The notes below the pieces were generated by a model. It saw only the letters and a program-made list of their open reading frames with translations, had not been told where the DNA came from and made no database searches. 6,437 bases of DNA from an uncultured Prevotella sp. (GTDB lineage Bacteria; Bacteroidota; Bacteroidia; Bacteroidales; Bacteroidaceae), in contig UQHJ01000102.1 in assembly GCA_900540885.1 (NCBI GenBank), forward strand, positions 1-6,437, read 5' to 3'. A program made the position numbers and the translations under genes. Each line of letters begins with the position of its first letter. The first letter of the stretch is position 1. Positions 1-6,283 of the stretch are shown here, piece by piece.

Positions 1-13
1 CCTAACCTGGGGG

Positions 14-31
14 CGACGCGTCCCCGCGTCG
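14..31. repeat. Small GC hairpin within the outer stem of the left element
   Basis: CGACGCG (14-20), loop TCCC, CGCGTCG (25-31) form a perfect 7-bp hairpin. The same sequence recurs inverted in the opposite outer arm and again at 6384-6401. Each outer arm can therefore fold on itself as an alternative to the long stem. Confidence 0.7.
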
Positions 32-33
32 GC

Positions 34-70
34 ATTTGTAAGTCAAGGCTCGAGGCCTTGACTTGCAAAT
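34..70. repeat. Hairpin arm 1 of the left element
   Basis: Bases 34-49 pair with 55-70: 16 bp with one G-T wobble and a 5-base loop. The apex reads CTCGAG. Its sequence is unrelated to arm 2 except for the TCGA core at the tip. Confidence 0.8.
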
Positions 71-81
71 ACATGAAAAGT

Positions 82-118
82 ATTGCCAATTTGGGGCATC
101 GAGCCCCAAGCTGGCAAT
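82..118. repeat. Hairpin arm 2 of the left element
   Basis: Bases 82-97 pair with 103-118: 16 positions with one A/C mismatch (89/111) and one wobble (90/110), and an ATCGA loop. The inverted equivalent at 6407-6437 is a perfect 13-bp stem, so this copy appears slightly decayed. Its last three bases (116-118) also belong to the outer stem, so pairing at the junction is shared. Confidence 0.8.
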
Positions 119-209
119 GCCGACGCGGGGACGCGTCGCCCCCAGGTGAGGACCCGCCCCCCAATTAGGCAGACAAATTGCAGTTTCATTTTAGTGCTCA
201 AATAAACTT

Positions 210-1022
210 CTATCCTATGCGGCGAATCATCTCGCGGAAGATGTCAGCCATGAGGGGTTGCACTTCGTTGGCGGCTTTTTGTACCTCTTCGTGACTTACT
301 TCAACGATCTTGCCTTCAACGCCTAAGTCGGTGATGATACTAATACCAAAGGTGCGAATGCCACAGTGGTGAGCTACGATTACCTCGGGTACGGTAGACA
401 TACCTACAGCATCAGCGCCCCAGATGTGATACATCTTATATTCGGCAGGTGTCTCAAACGTAGGGCCTTGAGTAGCTAAGTACACACCTTCCACGGTGCG
501 AATGCCCTTCTCTTTGGCAATGGTGCGTGCCATGTCGAGGAATTCATGGTCGTAAGCCTCGTGCATATCGGGGAAACGAGGTCCTGTGGGGAAGTTGGGG
601 CCATGAAGAGGGTGTTCGGGCATGAAGTTGATATGGTCGGTGATGAGCATCAAGTCGCCAATCTTAAAGTCGGGGTTCATACCGCCTGAGGCATTGCTTA
701 CGAACAAGTTTTTAATACCCAATTCATACATAACGCGAATGGGGAAAGTAACTTGCTTCATGTTGTAACCCTCGTAGTAGTGGAAACGGCCTTGCAATGC
801 CATAACCTCTTTGCCTCCTAAGCGGCCAAATATGAGTTTACCACTGTGTCCCTCAACGGTGCTGACGGGGAAGTTGGGAATATCTTGATACGGAAATTCG
901 TCAACCGTCTCAATCTCTTCGGCCAAGTGGCCAAGACCTGTGCCAAGGATAATGGCCGTTTGCGGTTGAAGTGCGGTGTGGGCTTTAATCCACGCTGCGG
1001 TTTCTTTGATTTGTTCTAACAT
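210..1022 (-). CDS. punA: Purine nucleoside phosphorylase (trimeric, PNP-I family)
   Basis: Cytoplasmic enzyme of purine salvage: nucleoside plus phosphate gives free base plus (deoxy)ribose-1-phosphate. It has 270 aa, the usual trimeric-PNP length, and aligns with human PNP almost end to end. Visible motifs are the phosphate loop GTGLG (27-31), HSGK (59-62), GRFHYYEG (78-85, with R79 and H81 equivalent to human R84 and H86), NASGG (110-114), GPTFETPAE (186-194, with E190 equivalent to human E201), GMSTVPE (207-213) and VSH (H244 equivalent to human H257). The residue equivalent to the base-recognising Asn243 is Asp232 (IITD), so the base preference could differ from strict 6-oxopurine use. 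The ATG start fits the human N-terminus; no Shine-Dalgarno is visible. The first 38 bases overlap the end of lpxK, which suggests coupled translation. It is the last gene of the cluster, followed by the palindromic repeat. I recall thiL following punA in other Bacteroidales; it is not here. Confidence 0.95.
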   Translation of the reverse strand: MLEQIKETAAWIKAHTALQPQTAIILGTGLGHLAEEIETVDEFPYQDIPNFPVSTVEGHSGKLIFGRLGGKEVMALQGRFHYYEGYNMKQVTFPIRVMYELGIKNLFVSNASGGMNPDFKIGDLMLITDHINFMPEHPLHGPNFPTGPRFPDMHEAYDHEFLDMARTIAKEKGIRTVEGVYLATQGPTFETPAEYKMYHIWGADAVGMSTVPEVIVAHHCGIRTFGISIITDLGVEGKIVEVSHEEVQKAANEVQPLMADIFREMIRRIG

Positions 1023-2052
1023 ATTGTAAGATGGTTTGATTAAAAGATTCTTTGTTATTAGCGTCTGTAGCTGATGTGATGCGAACCGTAATAGGTTGTA
1101 CCAAGAGGTTGCTCGCTAATGGTTCGTCAAGATGTGAGAGCCAAGGCAACAAGCGCGTCATGTCCTTCTGAGTAGTTAGGGCAAGATTGCATTGCTTTTC
1201 TTGCCACAGACGATTGATGCGTGCTACGTCTTTAGTCGTAAAGGCATGATGATCGGCAAATGCTACCACTTCTACTGCAGCGCCTTTTTCCTCTAAATAC
1301 TGAACGAGTGGGGTAGGGTTGGCTATGCCCGCAATGAGAAGTATGCGTTGCCCTTCGAGCGAAAGGTGAGGCATAGCTTGCATGTCGGGCGTTAGCAGTT
1401 CACCATATACGATACGGCTATAAAATAATTCTTGGTTATCTGCTATGTCGATAGTTGGTCGTTGGTTCGATTCACACTTCGTTACGATGATAGCTTGTGC
1501 ACGGTGGGCAGCGCAGGAAGGTTCGCGTAAGCGTCCCCAGGGCAATAAGTGGTCGTGCGTGTAAAGACGATGCGCATCGGTGAGCAGTAGGTTGTACCCC
1601 GCTTTTACGTAACGGTGTTGAAAGGCATCATCGAGCACGATAACGTCTATCGCGGGTTGTAACTTTAGCAACCTTTGTATGCCTACCACTCGTTTTTCGC
1701 ACACGGCAATGGTGGCAAAAGGGCAGTTGTGCATCATCTGAAAGGGTTCATCGCCAATGTCGGTAGCCGTATGGTGCATCGGGTCGGCCAAGATGTATCC
1801 TTTCGTCTTGCGACCATACCCTCGTGAGAGCATGGCCACGCGGTAGCCTTCTTGGTGGAGTAAACGTAGTAGGTATTCGACGTGAGGCGTCTTACCCGTT
1901 CCACCTACGGCAAGGTTGCCCACACAAATGATAGGCAGCGGAAACGTGTGCGACTTTAACCACCCTTTGTCAAACAACCAACCGCGCAACCGTGCTACCA
2001 AGTACCACACGGCTGCAAGGGGAATAGTCAGTATGTTGAATAGTCCTTTCAA
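985..2052 (-). CDS. lpxK: Tetraacyldisaccharide 4'-kinase LpxK
   Basis: ATP-dependent kinase of the Raetz pathway that phosphorylates the 4' position of tetraacyldisaccharide-1-phosphate to make lipid IVA on the inner face of the inner membrane. It has 355 aa, within the family range. An N-terminal hydrophobic segment (about 5-22) anchors it. The P-loop with its family signature GGTGKTP is at 50-56, SRGYGRK at 76-82, DDAFQHR at 141-147 (holding the Asp of the catalytic pair), PWGRLREP at 171-178, AGIANP at 241-246, FADHHAFT at 265-272 (partner His) and TTQKD at 293-297. The start appears to be TTG: the only in-frame codons between it and the sppA stop are two GTA valines, and no other Met codon occurs before residue 75. 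The gene is 6 bases after sppA and in the same frame, with no Shine-Dalgarno, so re-initiation after SppA termination is likely. Its last dozen codons overlap punA. Confidence 0.95.
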   Translation of the reverse strand: MKGLFNILTIPLAAVWYLVARLRGWLFDKGWLKSHTFPLPIICVGNLAVGGTGKTPHVEYLLRLLHQEGYRVAMLSRGYGRKTKGYILADPMHHTATDIGDEPFQMMHNCPFATIAVCEKRVVGIQRLLKLQPAIDVIVLDDAFQHRYVKAGYNLLLTDAHRLYTHDHLLPWGRLREPSCAAHRAQAIIVTKCESNQRPTIDIADNQELFYSRIVYGELLTPDMQAMPHLSLEGQRILLIAGIANPTPLVQYLEEKGAAVEVVAFADHHAFTTKDVARINRLWQEKQCNLALTTQKDMTRLLPWLSHLDEPLASNLLVQPITVRITSATDANNKESFNQTILQYVRTNQRNRSVD

Positions 2053-2058
2053 TACTAC

Positions 2059-3834
2059 TTATTTAATATTGGGAATGTAATAAATGCGTGCTTGTAAGTA
2101 GTCCTTCGCACTCATTCCATTCAGTGTGCCTACAAATTGGAGGGGAGCGTAGTAGACACCTAAAGTTGTGCGTAACTTCTCTTCCATATAGTCGCGCTTA
2201 ACGGTAGAGTTGAGGATTTGGTCAACCCATGATTCCTTGTTGGGGGTTGAGAGAATATCGTAGTCCTTCAAATTAGCACGACTGGCAGCTTCGGCTATAG
2301 CATCGTCGAGTGTGCCCAATTTATCAACTAACTTAATCTTCAGCGCTTGGCTACCCGTCCATACGCGGCCTTGGCCAATGTGGTCAACTTGTTCGGGAGT
2401 AATATGACGGCCTGCTGCTACGCGGCTGATGAAGAGGCGGTAGCCACGATTAACGTATTGTTGCATCACGTTGGCCTCATCGGCATTGAAGGCACGACCT
2501 TGAGCGCCGAAGTCAGAACCCTTGTTGGTCTTCACCATATCGAAGTGCAAGCCAAGTTTGTCCGTCAATAATTCGCTGGCATCGGGTATCATGCCAAAGA
2601 TACCAATACTACCTGTCAGCGTGGTGGGTTCGGCTACGATGTAGTCTGCACCGCATGACATATAGTAACCGCCGGAGGCAGCCATGCCGCTCATTGATAC
2701 AACTACGGGCTTCTTCTTCTTTAATAATTGAATGGCGCGCCACATTTGTTCGGAAGCGTAAGCACTGCCACCGCCAGAGTTGATGCGTAATACAACGGCC
2801 TTGATATTGTCGTCGTTGGCTAAGCGATCAAGGTCTTCAACAACTTTCGGTCCTACGATATAGCTCTCATTGCTCATAAAGCTATTGTCGGCTACGGCAT
2901 CAACAATGTTGCCTTGTGCATAGTAAACGGCAATGGTGCCATCGCCACTCTTCTTCTCGGCCAACTTCGCCAAATCAGCGGGAGCAATAAAGTTTACCTT
3001 ATCTTGCTGGCTAAGCGCGCGGAGTAGTGTGCGCACCTCGTCTGCGTAAGCCAATCCGTCTACTAAATGTGCTTTGACGTAGTCCTTTGCGTCGGCAAAG
3101 GTAATGTAATGGTCAGCGTAAGCATTGAGACCTTCAATACTAATCTTTCGCGAACTGGCCACATCGGCGCAGATGTTCTTCCAAATGTCGCCAACAAACG
3201 AACTTACCTGTTCGCGGTTCGCGTCGCTCATCTTCGTAAGAATGTAAGGTTCAACGGCACTCTTATACGTGCCCACTTTAAACACTTGCATCTTTACGCC
3301 CACCTTCTTCAAAAGGTCGGTGAAGAAGATAGGCTGCGAAGCCAAACCATGCCAATCAACAATGCCGCTGGGGTTGACTAATACCTTGTCGGCCGCTGAA
3401 GCTATGTAGTACGAACCTTGTGAATAGTTGTCGGCATAGGCTAAGATGAACTTTTTACTCTTCTTAAAGTCTACCAATGCTTTGCGCAACTCTTGTGCCG
3501 TGGCCATATCGCTAATGAGCGTACCTCCTTCGAGATAAATACCTCTAATCTTGTCGTTCGTTTGTGCCGTCTTAATGGCAGTGATGATATCGTCCAATCC
3601 TTGCGTTTGAGCGATGTCGTTGTTTAGGTATTGTGCAAATGGATTTTCTTTGGCGCGTTCGTTGAGTGTACCGCTCAGTTGAATGCGCAAGACTGTGCCA
3701 TTCTTAACAGAGGGAGTGTCGCTGCTCGAAATGGCCATAACAATGAACATAAAGAGGCTCATCATGCCCATTATAAAACCTGTGCAAATGATGCCAACAA
3801 TGGTGGCAAGTACGTATTTTAAGAAATCTTTCAT
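2059..3834 (-). CDS. sppA: Signal peptide peptidase SppA, 67K type (protease IV)
   Basis: Inner-membrane serine protease (family S49) that degrades signal peptides left after secretion, with its active site on the periplasmic side. It has 591 aa, the length of the duplicated double-domain form found in E. coli. There is one N-terminal membrane helix (about 8-36). The N-terminal half contains GTYKSAVEPY with K191 at the general-base position, and a degenerate SQGSYY (138-143) where the second half has its nucleophile. The C-terminal half has RINSGGGSAYASE (350-362) and AASGGYY with nucleophile S387. Both members of the Ser-Lys dyad are present, so it should be active. The 81 bases between this gene and xth contain no CAAA on the plus strand, hence no TTTG-type -7 box on the coding strand. 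Either it is read through from xth or it uses another kind of promoter. The ATG start is directly before the membrane helix. Confidence 0.95.
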   Translation of the reverse strand: MKDFLKYVLATIVGIICTGFIMGMMSLFMFIVMAISSSDTPSVKNGTVLRIQLSGTLNERAKENPFAQYLNNDIAQTQGLDDIITAIKTAQTNDKIRGIYLEGGTLISDMATAQELRKALVDFKKSKKFILAYADNYSQGSYYIASAADKVLVNPSGIVDWHGLASQPIFFTDLLKKVGVKMQVFKVGTYKSAVEPYILTKMSDANREQVSSFVGDIWKNICADVASSRKISIEGLNAYADHYITFADAKDYVKAHLVDGLAYADEVRTLLRALSQQDKVNFIAPADLAKLAEKKSGDGTIAVYYAQGNIVDAVADNSFMSNESYIVGPKVVEDLDRLANDDNIKAVVLRINSGGGSAYASEQMWRAIQLLKKKKPVVVSMSGMAASGGYYMSCGADYIVAEPTTLTGSIGIFGMIPDASELLTDKLGLHFDMVKTNKGSDFGAQGRAFNADEANVMQQYVNRGYRLFISRVAAGRHITPEQVDHIGQGRVWTGSQALKIKLVDKLGTLDDAIAEAASRANLKDYDILSTPNKESWVDQILNSTVKRDYMEEKLRTTLGVYYAPLQFVGTLNGMSAKDYLQARIYYIPNIK

Positions 3835-3915
3835 GTGTGTAGTTAGAGGCTTTTGTTAATACTCATGCTTTCTGCATTTGACGCACGTTGAGGCGCGTTT
3901 ACTACAGAATGACAA

Positions 3916-4677
3916 CTATTTTGAGAAGTCGATGTCTACTTCAACGGGGCAGTGGTCTGAGCCAAACACCTCCGTGTGAATTTGTGCATCGGTGAGCTGC
4001 GGCTGTAAGCGGTTCGAGGCCAAGAAGTAGTCAATGCGCCAACCTGCGTTCTTTTCGCGTGCACGGAAGCGATACGACCACCAAGAGTAAATGCCCTCTT
4101 GCTTGGGGTTGAAAAAGCGGAAGGTGTCGGTAAATCCTGCGTCTAATAGTTCGCTAAACTTCGCGCGCTCCTCGTCCGTAAAGCCTGCGTTCTTACGGTT
4201 CGTCTTCGGATTTTTGAGGTCAATCTCTTGATGTGCCACATTCATGTCGCCACATACGATGACAGGCTTCTGCGCGTCGAGTGCCTTTAGGTAGTCACGA
4301 AAGGCATCGTCCCATGTCATACGATAGTCAAGGCGACGCAACCCATCTTGTGAGTTGGGTGTATAGACCGTTACGAGGTAGAAATCAGCCATTTCAAGCG
4401 TAATGACACGTCCCTCGTGGTCGTGCTCGTCTATGCCAATTCCGTAGGTGACGTTAAGTGGTGTGTGGCGTGTAAAGATAGCTGTACCTGAGTAACCTTT
4501 CTTCTCGGCCGAGTTCCAATAAGATTGGTAGCCGTCAAAGGCTATGTCGAGTTGGTGAGGCTGCATCTTTGTTTCTTGCAGACAAAAGAAGTCTGCGTCA
4601 AGTTGTGCGAAAGCCTCTCTAAACCCCTTGCCGTCGCAAGCACGAAGGCCGTTCACATTCCATGATATAAATTTCAT
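3916..4677 (-). CDS. xth: Exodeoxyribonuclease III (AP endonuclease, ExoA/Xth family)
   Basis: Mg2+-dependent exonuclease/AP endonuclease of base-excision repair that cuts 5' of abasic sites and removes 3' blocking groups; cytoplasmic. It has 253 aa, normal for the family. All catalytic positions are visible: N7 in WNVNGLRA, E35 in LQETKMQ, Y105 in TVYTPN, D144 and N146 in CGDMNV, D216 in WRIDYFLAS, and D241-H242 in the terminal SDHCPVEVDI. The family insertion NPKTNRKNAGFTDEER is at 156-171. An upstream in-frame ATG at 4768-4770 would add 31 residues with no family counterpart, and these would be encoded partly inside the long inverted repeat. The ATG at 4675-4677 (MKFISWN) is therefore the start. 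It is divergent from the DUF1573 gene and 81 bases upstream of sppA. Confidence 0.95.
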   Translation of the reverse strand: MKFISWNVNGLRACDGKGFREAFAQLDADFFCLQETKMQPHQLDIAFDGYQSYWNSAEKKGYSGTAIFTRHTPLNVTYGIGIDEHDHEGRVITLEMADFYLVTVYTPNSQDGLRRLDYRMTWDDAFRDYLKALDAQKPVIVCGDMNVAHQEIDLKNPKTNRKNAGFTDEERAKFSELLDAGFTDTFRFFNPKQEGIYSWWSYRFRAREKNAGWRIDYFLASNRLQPQLTDAQIHTEVFGSDHCPVEVDIDFSK

Positions 4678-4708
4678 TTTAATCGTGTTCGTTAACTTAT
4701 TATATGTG

Positions 4709-4736
4709 CGAAGATAACAACTTATCTTGATACAAA
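4709..4736 (-). promoter_or_regulatory. Possible weak promoter of xth
   Basis: On the minus strand TATCTTCG (4709-4716) differs from TAnnTTTG by one base, with TTTG at 4733-4736, but the spacer is only 16 bases instead of 19. It would give a leader of about 25-30 bases before the xth ATG. A competing near-match is TCACTTTG (4733-4740), which has no TTTG at the right distance. Low confidence. Confidence 0.25.
4711..4728. repeat. Short AT-rich hairpin or dyad upstream of xth
   Basis: AAGATAA (4711-4717) and TTATCTT (4722-4728) form a perfect 7-bp dyad around CAAC. It overlaps the weak xth promoter candidate, so it could be an operator-like site or a leader hairpin. Its role is inferred only from position. 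Confidence 0.4.
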
Positions 4737-4740
4737 GTGA

Positions 4741-4935
4741 CGAAGTCGTCTGAACTTTTATGAAATTCAAGATTTGCCTTTATTTTTGAGGCGTTTTTGG
4801 ACCTTGAAGAGGGAGTGTAGCGAGCTACACGACCGATGAAAGGTCAAAAAACGACCAAAAAGAAAGGTGAAGATTGAATTTAGAAGAGTTCAAACTCCAA
4901 TTCAAATCTTCGTCAGAAAAGTTTAGACGACTTCG
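4741..4935. repeat. Long imperfect inverted repeat (MITE-like) between divergent genes
   Basis: The ends 4741-4759 and 4917-4935 are 19-base inverted repeats with one difference (G4752/T4924, a wobble when folded). Inside, 4763-4770 pairs with 4874-4881, 4773-4788 pairs largely with 4856-4871, 4792-4805 pairs with 4840-4853 (13 of 14), and the tip is a 7-bp hairpin (4815-4821 with 4824-4830). A 35-base extra arm (4882-4916) bulges from the right side. No ORF and no obvious target duplication is present. It may be a small non-autonomous insertion or a structured regulatory region. It is unrelated to the repeat at the window ends. Divergent genes need no terminator here. Confidence 0.75.
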
Positions 4936-4962
4936 ACAACTCGCTTTTTTTTCTTAACTTTG
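4932..4962 (+). promoter_or_regulatory. Bacteroidetes-type promoter of the DUF1573 gene
   Basis: A perfect -7 box TAACTTTG (4955-4962, consensus TAnnTTTG) is preceded at exactly 19 bases by TTCG (4932-4935), one base from the TTTG -33 box. Transcription would start near 4968-4970, about 45 bases before the ATG. The -33 box is the last four bases of the long inverted repeat. Confidence 0.75.
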
Positions 4963-5014
4963 CATCATCTTTTTTACAGACAATCCCAAGGATTTTAAAA
5001 AATAAAAAAATCGA

Positions 5015-6082
5015 ATGAAACATCTATTCGTTCTGCTGTCGTTGGTCTTGATGACTGCTTTGAGTGTTAAGGCACAACCACGGTTGGAATTTGAAAATAC
5101 AACACAAGAAATGGGTACGTTGCTTTGGCATCACCCTCGCACGGCCACCTTTAAAGTAACGAATAAGGGCACACAAGACTTATTGATTACCAACGTGCGT
5201 ACCGACTGCGGTTGCACCGATGCGGAGTGGACTACAACGCCCATAGGCCCTGGCGGTAGTGGCATGATAAAGGCTACTTATGATGCTGAGATGTTGGGCC
5301 ACTTCAATAAAGGTCTGGCCGTTTACACCAACTTAGACGATAAACCTCATTATTTGCAATTAGTAGGTGTCGTAGCCATGAACGATGCAGTAGAACACAC
5401 GGCTGAATATCCTTACAAGGTAGGTGACTACTATTTGAGTACAGACGACATAGAGTTTGATGATGTCAATAAGGGTGATACACCAACCGTTGTACTCTCA
5501 ATACTGAACTCCAGCAAGAAGTCATACCGCCCTGAGTTGATGCACTTGCCCAAATATCTTACGGCACAGGCCGACCCTGCCGTGATCCGTCCAGGACGTG
5601 TAGGGCGCATTTTGCTCACGCTTAATAGCAACGAGTTGCACACGATGGGACTGACGCAGACGAGCGTCTACTTAAGTCGCTTTATGGGCGACCGTGTGAG
5701 CAAGGAGACGGAAATCAACGTGTCGGCTACGCTCTTGCCCGACTTTATCGAAACGCCTTCAGGACTGGCCCTTGCACCCGTAGCACAGTTGGATAGCACC
5801 CATATCACTTTACCTCCGTTGGGTAAGAAGAAGAAAGTGTCGGGCCAACTCATGATACGCAATACGGGTAAAACACCGCTCGTCATCAACGCCTTACAGG
5901 TGTATAACCCTGGTATCAGCGTAAGTCTTAACAAACGCCGTATTGACCCAGGCCAGGACGAAAAGTTGAAAATAACGATCAATGCCAATACTACCTATTT
6001 TAAGGGTCGTCGTCGCGTGTTGCTCATCACCAATGACCCTGAACATTCGAAGATTGTAGTTGACGTTGTCGTACAGAAATAA
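5015..6082 (+). CDS. Secreted DUF1573 domain protein (three Ig-like domains)
   Basis: 355 aa. A signal peptide is clear: K3, a hydrophobic core at 4-17 and a likely cut after VKA (20/21), with no lipobox Cys, so the mature protein is probably periplasmic or exported. Residues about 24-120 match the DUF1573 domain: FxVTNKG (46-52), the family signature TDCGC (63-67, C65 and C67), a proline/glycine turn IGPGGSG (77-83) and a terminal VYTN (103-106). Residues about 140-240 form a second beta-rich domain without cysteines. Residues 262-353 form a third with the same IRNTGKTPLVI...DPGQ...LLITNDPE pattern (281-343), typical of ASPM/SPD2/Hydin-like Ig folds. DUF1573 is widespread in Bacteroidetes; its biochemical function is not known to me, and a structural or cell-envelope binding role is inference. 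The gene has its own promoter and stands alone, followed by a small hairpin and the tRNA. The ATG start is fixed by the signal peptide. Confidence 0.9.
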   Translation: MKHLFVLLSLVLMTALSVKAQPRLEFENTTQEMGTLLWHHPRTATFKVTNKGTQDLLITNVRTDCGCTDAEWTTTPIGPGGSGMIKATYDAEMLGHFNKGLAVYTNLDDKPHYLQLVGVVAMNDAVEHTAEYPYKVGDYYLSTDDIEFDDVNKGDTPTVVLSILNSSKKSYRPELMHLPKYLTAQADPAVIRPGRVGRILLTLNSNELHTMGLTQTSVYLSRFMGDRVSKETEINVSATLLPDFIETPSGLALAPVAQLDSTHITLPPLGKKKKVSGQLMIRNTGKTPLVINALQVYNPGISVSLNKRRIDPGQDEKLKITINANTTYFKGRRRVLLITNDPEHSKIVVDVVVQK

Positions 6083-6099
6083 AATAGACCACTATTTTA
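6080..6099 (+). terminator. AT-rich hairpin at the end of the DUF1573 gene (weak terminator)
   Basis: TAAAATAG (6080-6087, including the stop codon) and CTATTTTA (6092-6099) form a perfect 8-bp stem with an ACCA loop. The stem is AT-rich and no U-tract follows, so termination is doubtful. It lies just before the tRNA promoter. Confidence 0.4.
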
Positions 6100-6111
6100 G
6101 CTGTGCAAAGT

Positions 6112-6142
6112 TTTGCCATTTCTAAAAATGTTTATAACTTTG
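6112..6142 (+). promoter_or_regulatory. Bacteroidetes-type promoter of the tRNA gene
   Basis: TTTG (6112-6115), a 19-base spacer and TAACTTTG (6135-6142) match the Bacteroidetes consensus at every fixed position and at the ideal distance. Transcription would start a few bases before the mature tRNA 5' end at 6154. Confidence 0.9.
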
Positions 6143-6153
6143 CACCGCAAAAT

Positions 6154-6226
6154 CGGAAAGTAGCGCAGTTGGTAGCGCACTACGTTCGGGACGTAGGGGT
6201 CGGGCGTTCGAGTCGCCTCTTTCCGA
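6154..6226 (+). tRNA. tRNA-Pro (anticodon CGG)
   Basis: A 73-base cloverleaf can be drawn in full: acceptor stem CGGAAAG/CTTTCCG (6154-6160 with 6219-6225), D stem GCGC/GCGC (6163-6166, 6175-6178), anticodon stem CTACG/CGTAG (6180-6184, 6192-6196) with loop TTCGGGA, giving anticodon CGG at 6187-6189, a 5-base variable region, T stem GGGCG/CGCCT (one wobble) and T loop TTCGAGT. The discriminator is A6226. CCA is not encoded and must be added by the CCA enzyme. It is read from its own promoter and ended by two tandem terminators. Confidence 0.97.
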
Positions 6227-6230
6227 CTTT

Positions 6231-6264
6231 AAAGCGAAACTTAGTAATAGGTTTCGCTTTTTTT
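6231..6264 (+). terminator. Intrinsic terminator 1 of the tRNA gene
   Basis: AAAGCGAAAC (6231-6240) pairs perfectly with GTTTCGCTTT (6251-6260). Three inner pairs, one of them a wobble, close a GTAA loop, and a run of seven T follows (6258-6264). It starts four bases after the tRNA discriminator. Confidence 0.9.
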
Positions 6265-6283
6265 GTTGGAACTTTCCGACTTT

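Larger units (their letters stand above)
1..178. repeat. Palindromic three-armed repeat element, left copy (cut by the window start)
   Basis: GC-rich non-coding element. Bases 6-36 are a perfect reverse complement of 116-146 (31 bp); the pairing extends to 1-36 with 116-151 with a single mismatch at position 4. Inside this stem sit two further hairpins (34-70 and 82-118) separated by about 11 unpaired bases, so one strand can fold as a three-way junction. Its right edge, AATTAGGCAGACAAAT (163-178), reappears inverted at 6340-6355. By comparison with that copy, about 30 bases of this element lie before position 1, which gives a whole element of roughly 208 bases with 16-base inverted ends. No ORF, tRNA or transposase is present in it. 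It lies 3' of punA and could act as a transcript end or mRNA stabiliser, but I see no U-tract. A non-autonomous MITE-like or REP-like element is the best description; the family is unknown to me. Confidence 0.85.
4678..5014. other. Divergent intergenic region (337 bases)
   Basis: This stretch has no supported gene. From left to right it holds a small AT hairpin, a weak possible promoter for xth, a 195-base imperfect inverted repeat (4741-4935), a good Bacteroidetes promoter for the rightward gene (4932-4962), and an A/T-rich 5' leader of about 45-50 bases. It also contains AAGGA at 4988-4992, too far from the ATG (22 bases) to serve as a ribosome-binding site. Confidence 0.8.

Noticed and set aside
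1..178. CRISPR array
   Set aside because: There are no regularly spaced direct repeats with unique spacers and no cas genes; the repeats are inverted arms of one fold.
2347..2571. Plus-strand open frames inside sppA (also at 3067-3381 and 3631-3822) and minus-strand frames inside the DUF1573 gene (5431-5643, 5668-5988)
   Set aside because: All are antisense shadows of well-supported genes with no recognisable protein features.
3835..3915. Terminator or promoter between xth and sppA
   Set aside because: Only a 6-bp hairpin with a wobble and no U-tract is visible, and no TAnnTTTG box occurs on the minus strand.
4678..4770. 31-residue N-terminal extension of xth from an upstream ATG
   Set aside because: It has no family counterpart, runs into the inverted repeat, and the MKFISWN start matches the family exactly.
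4988..4992. AAGGA as ribosome-binding site of the DUF1573 gene
   Set aside because: It lies 22 bases before the ATG, too far, and the other genes here lack Shine-Dalgarno sequences as well.
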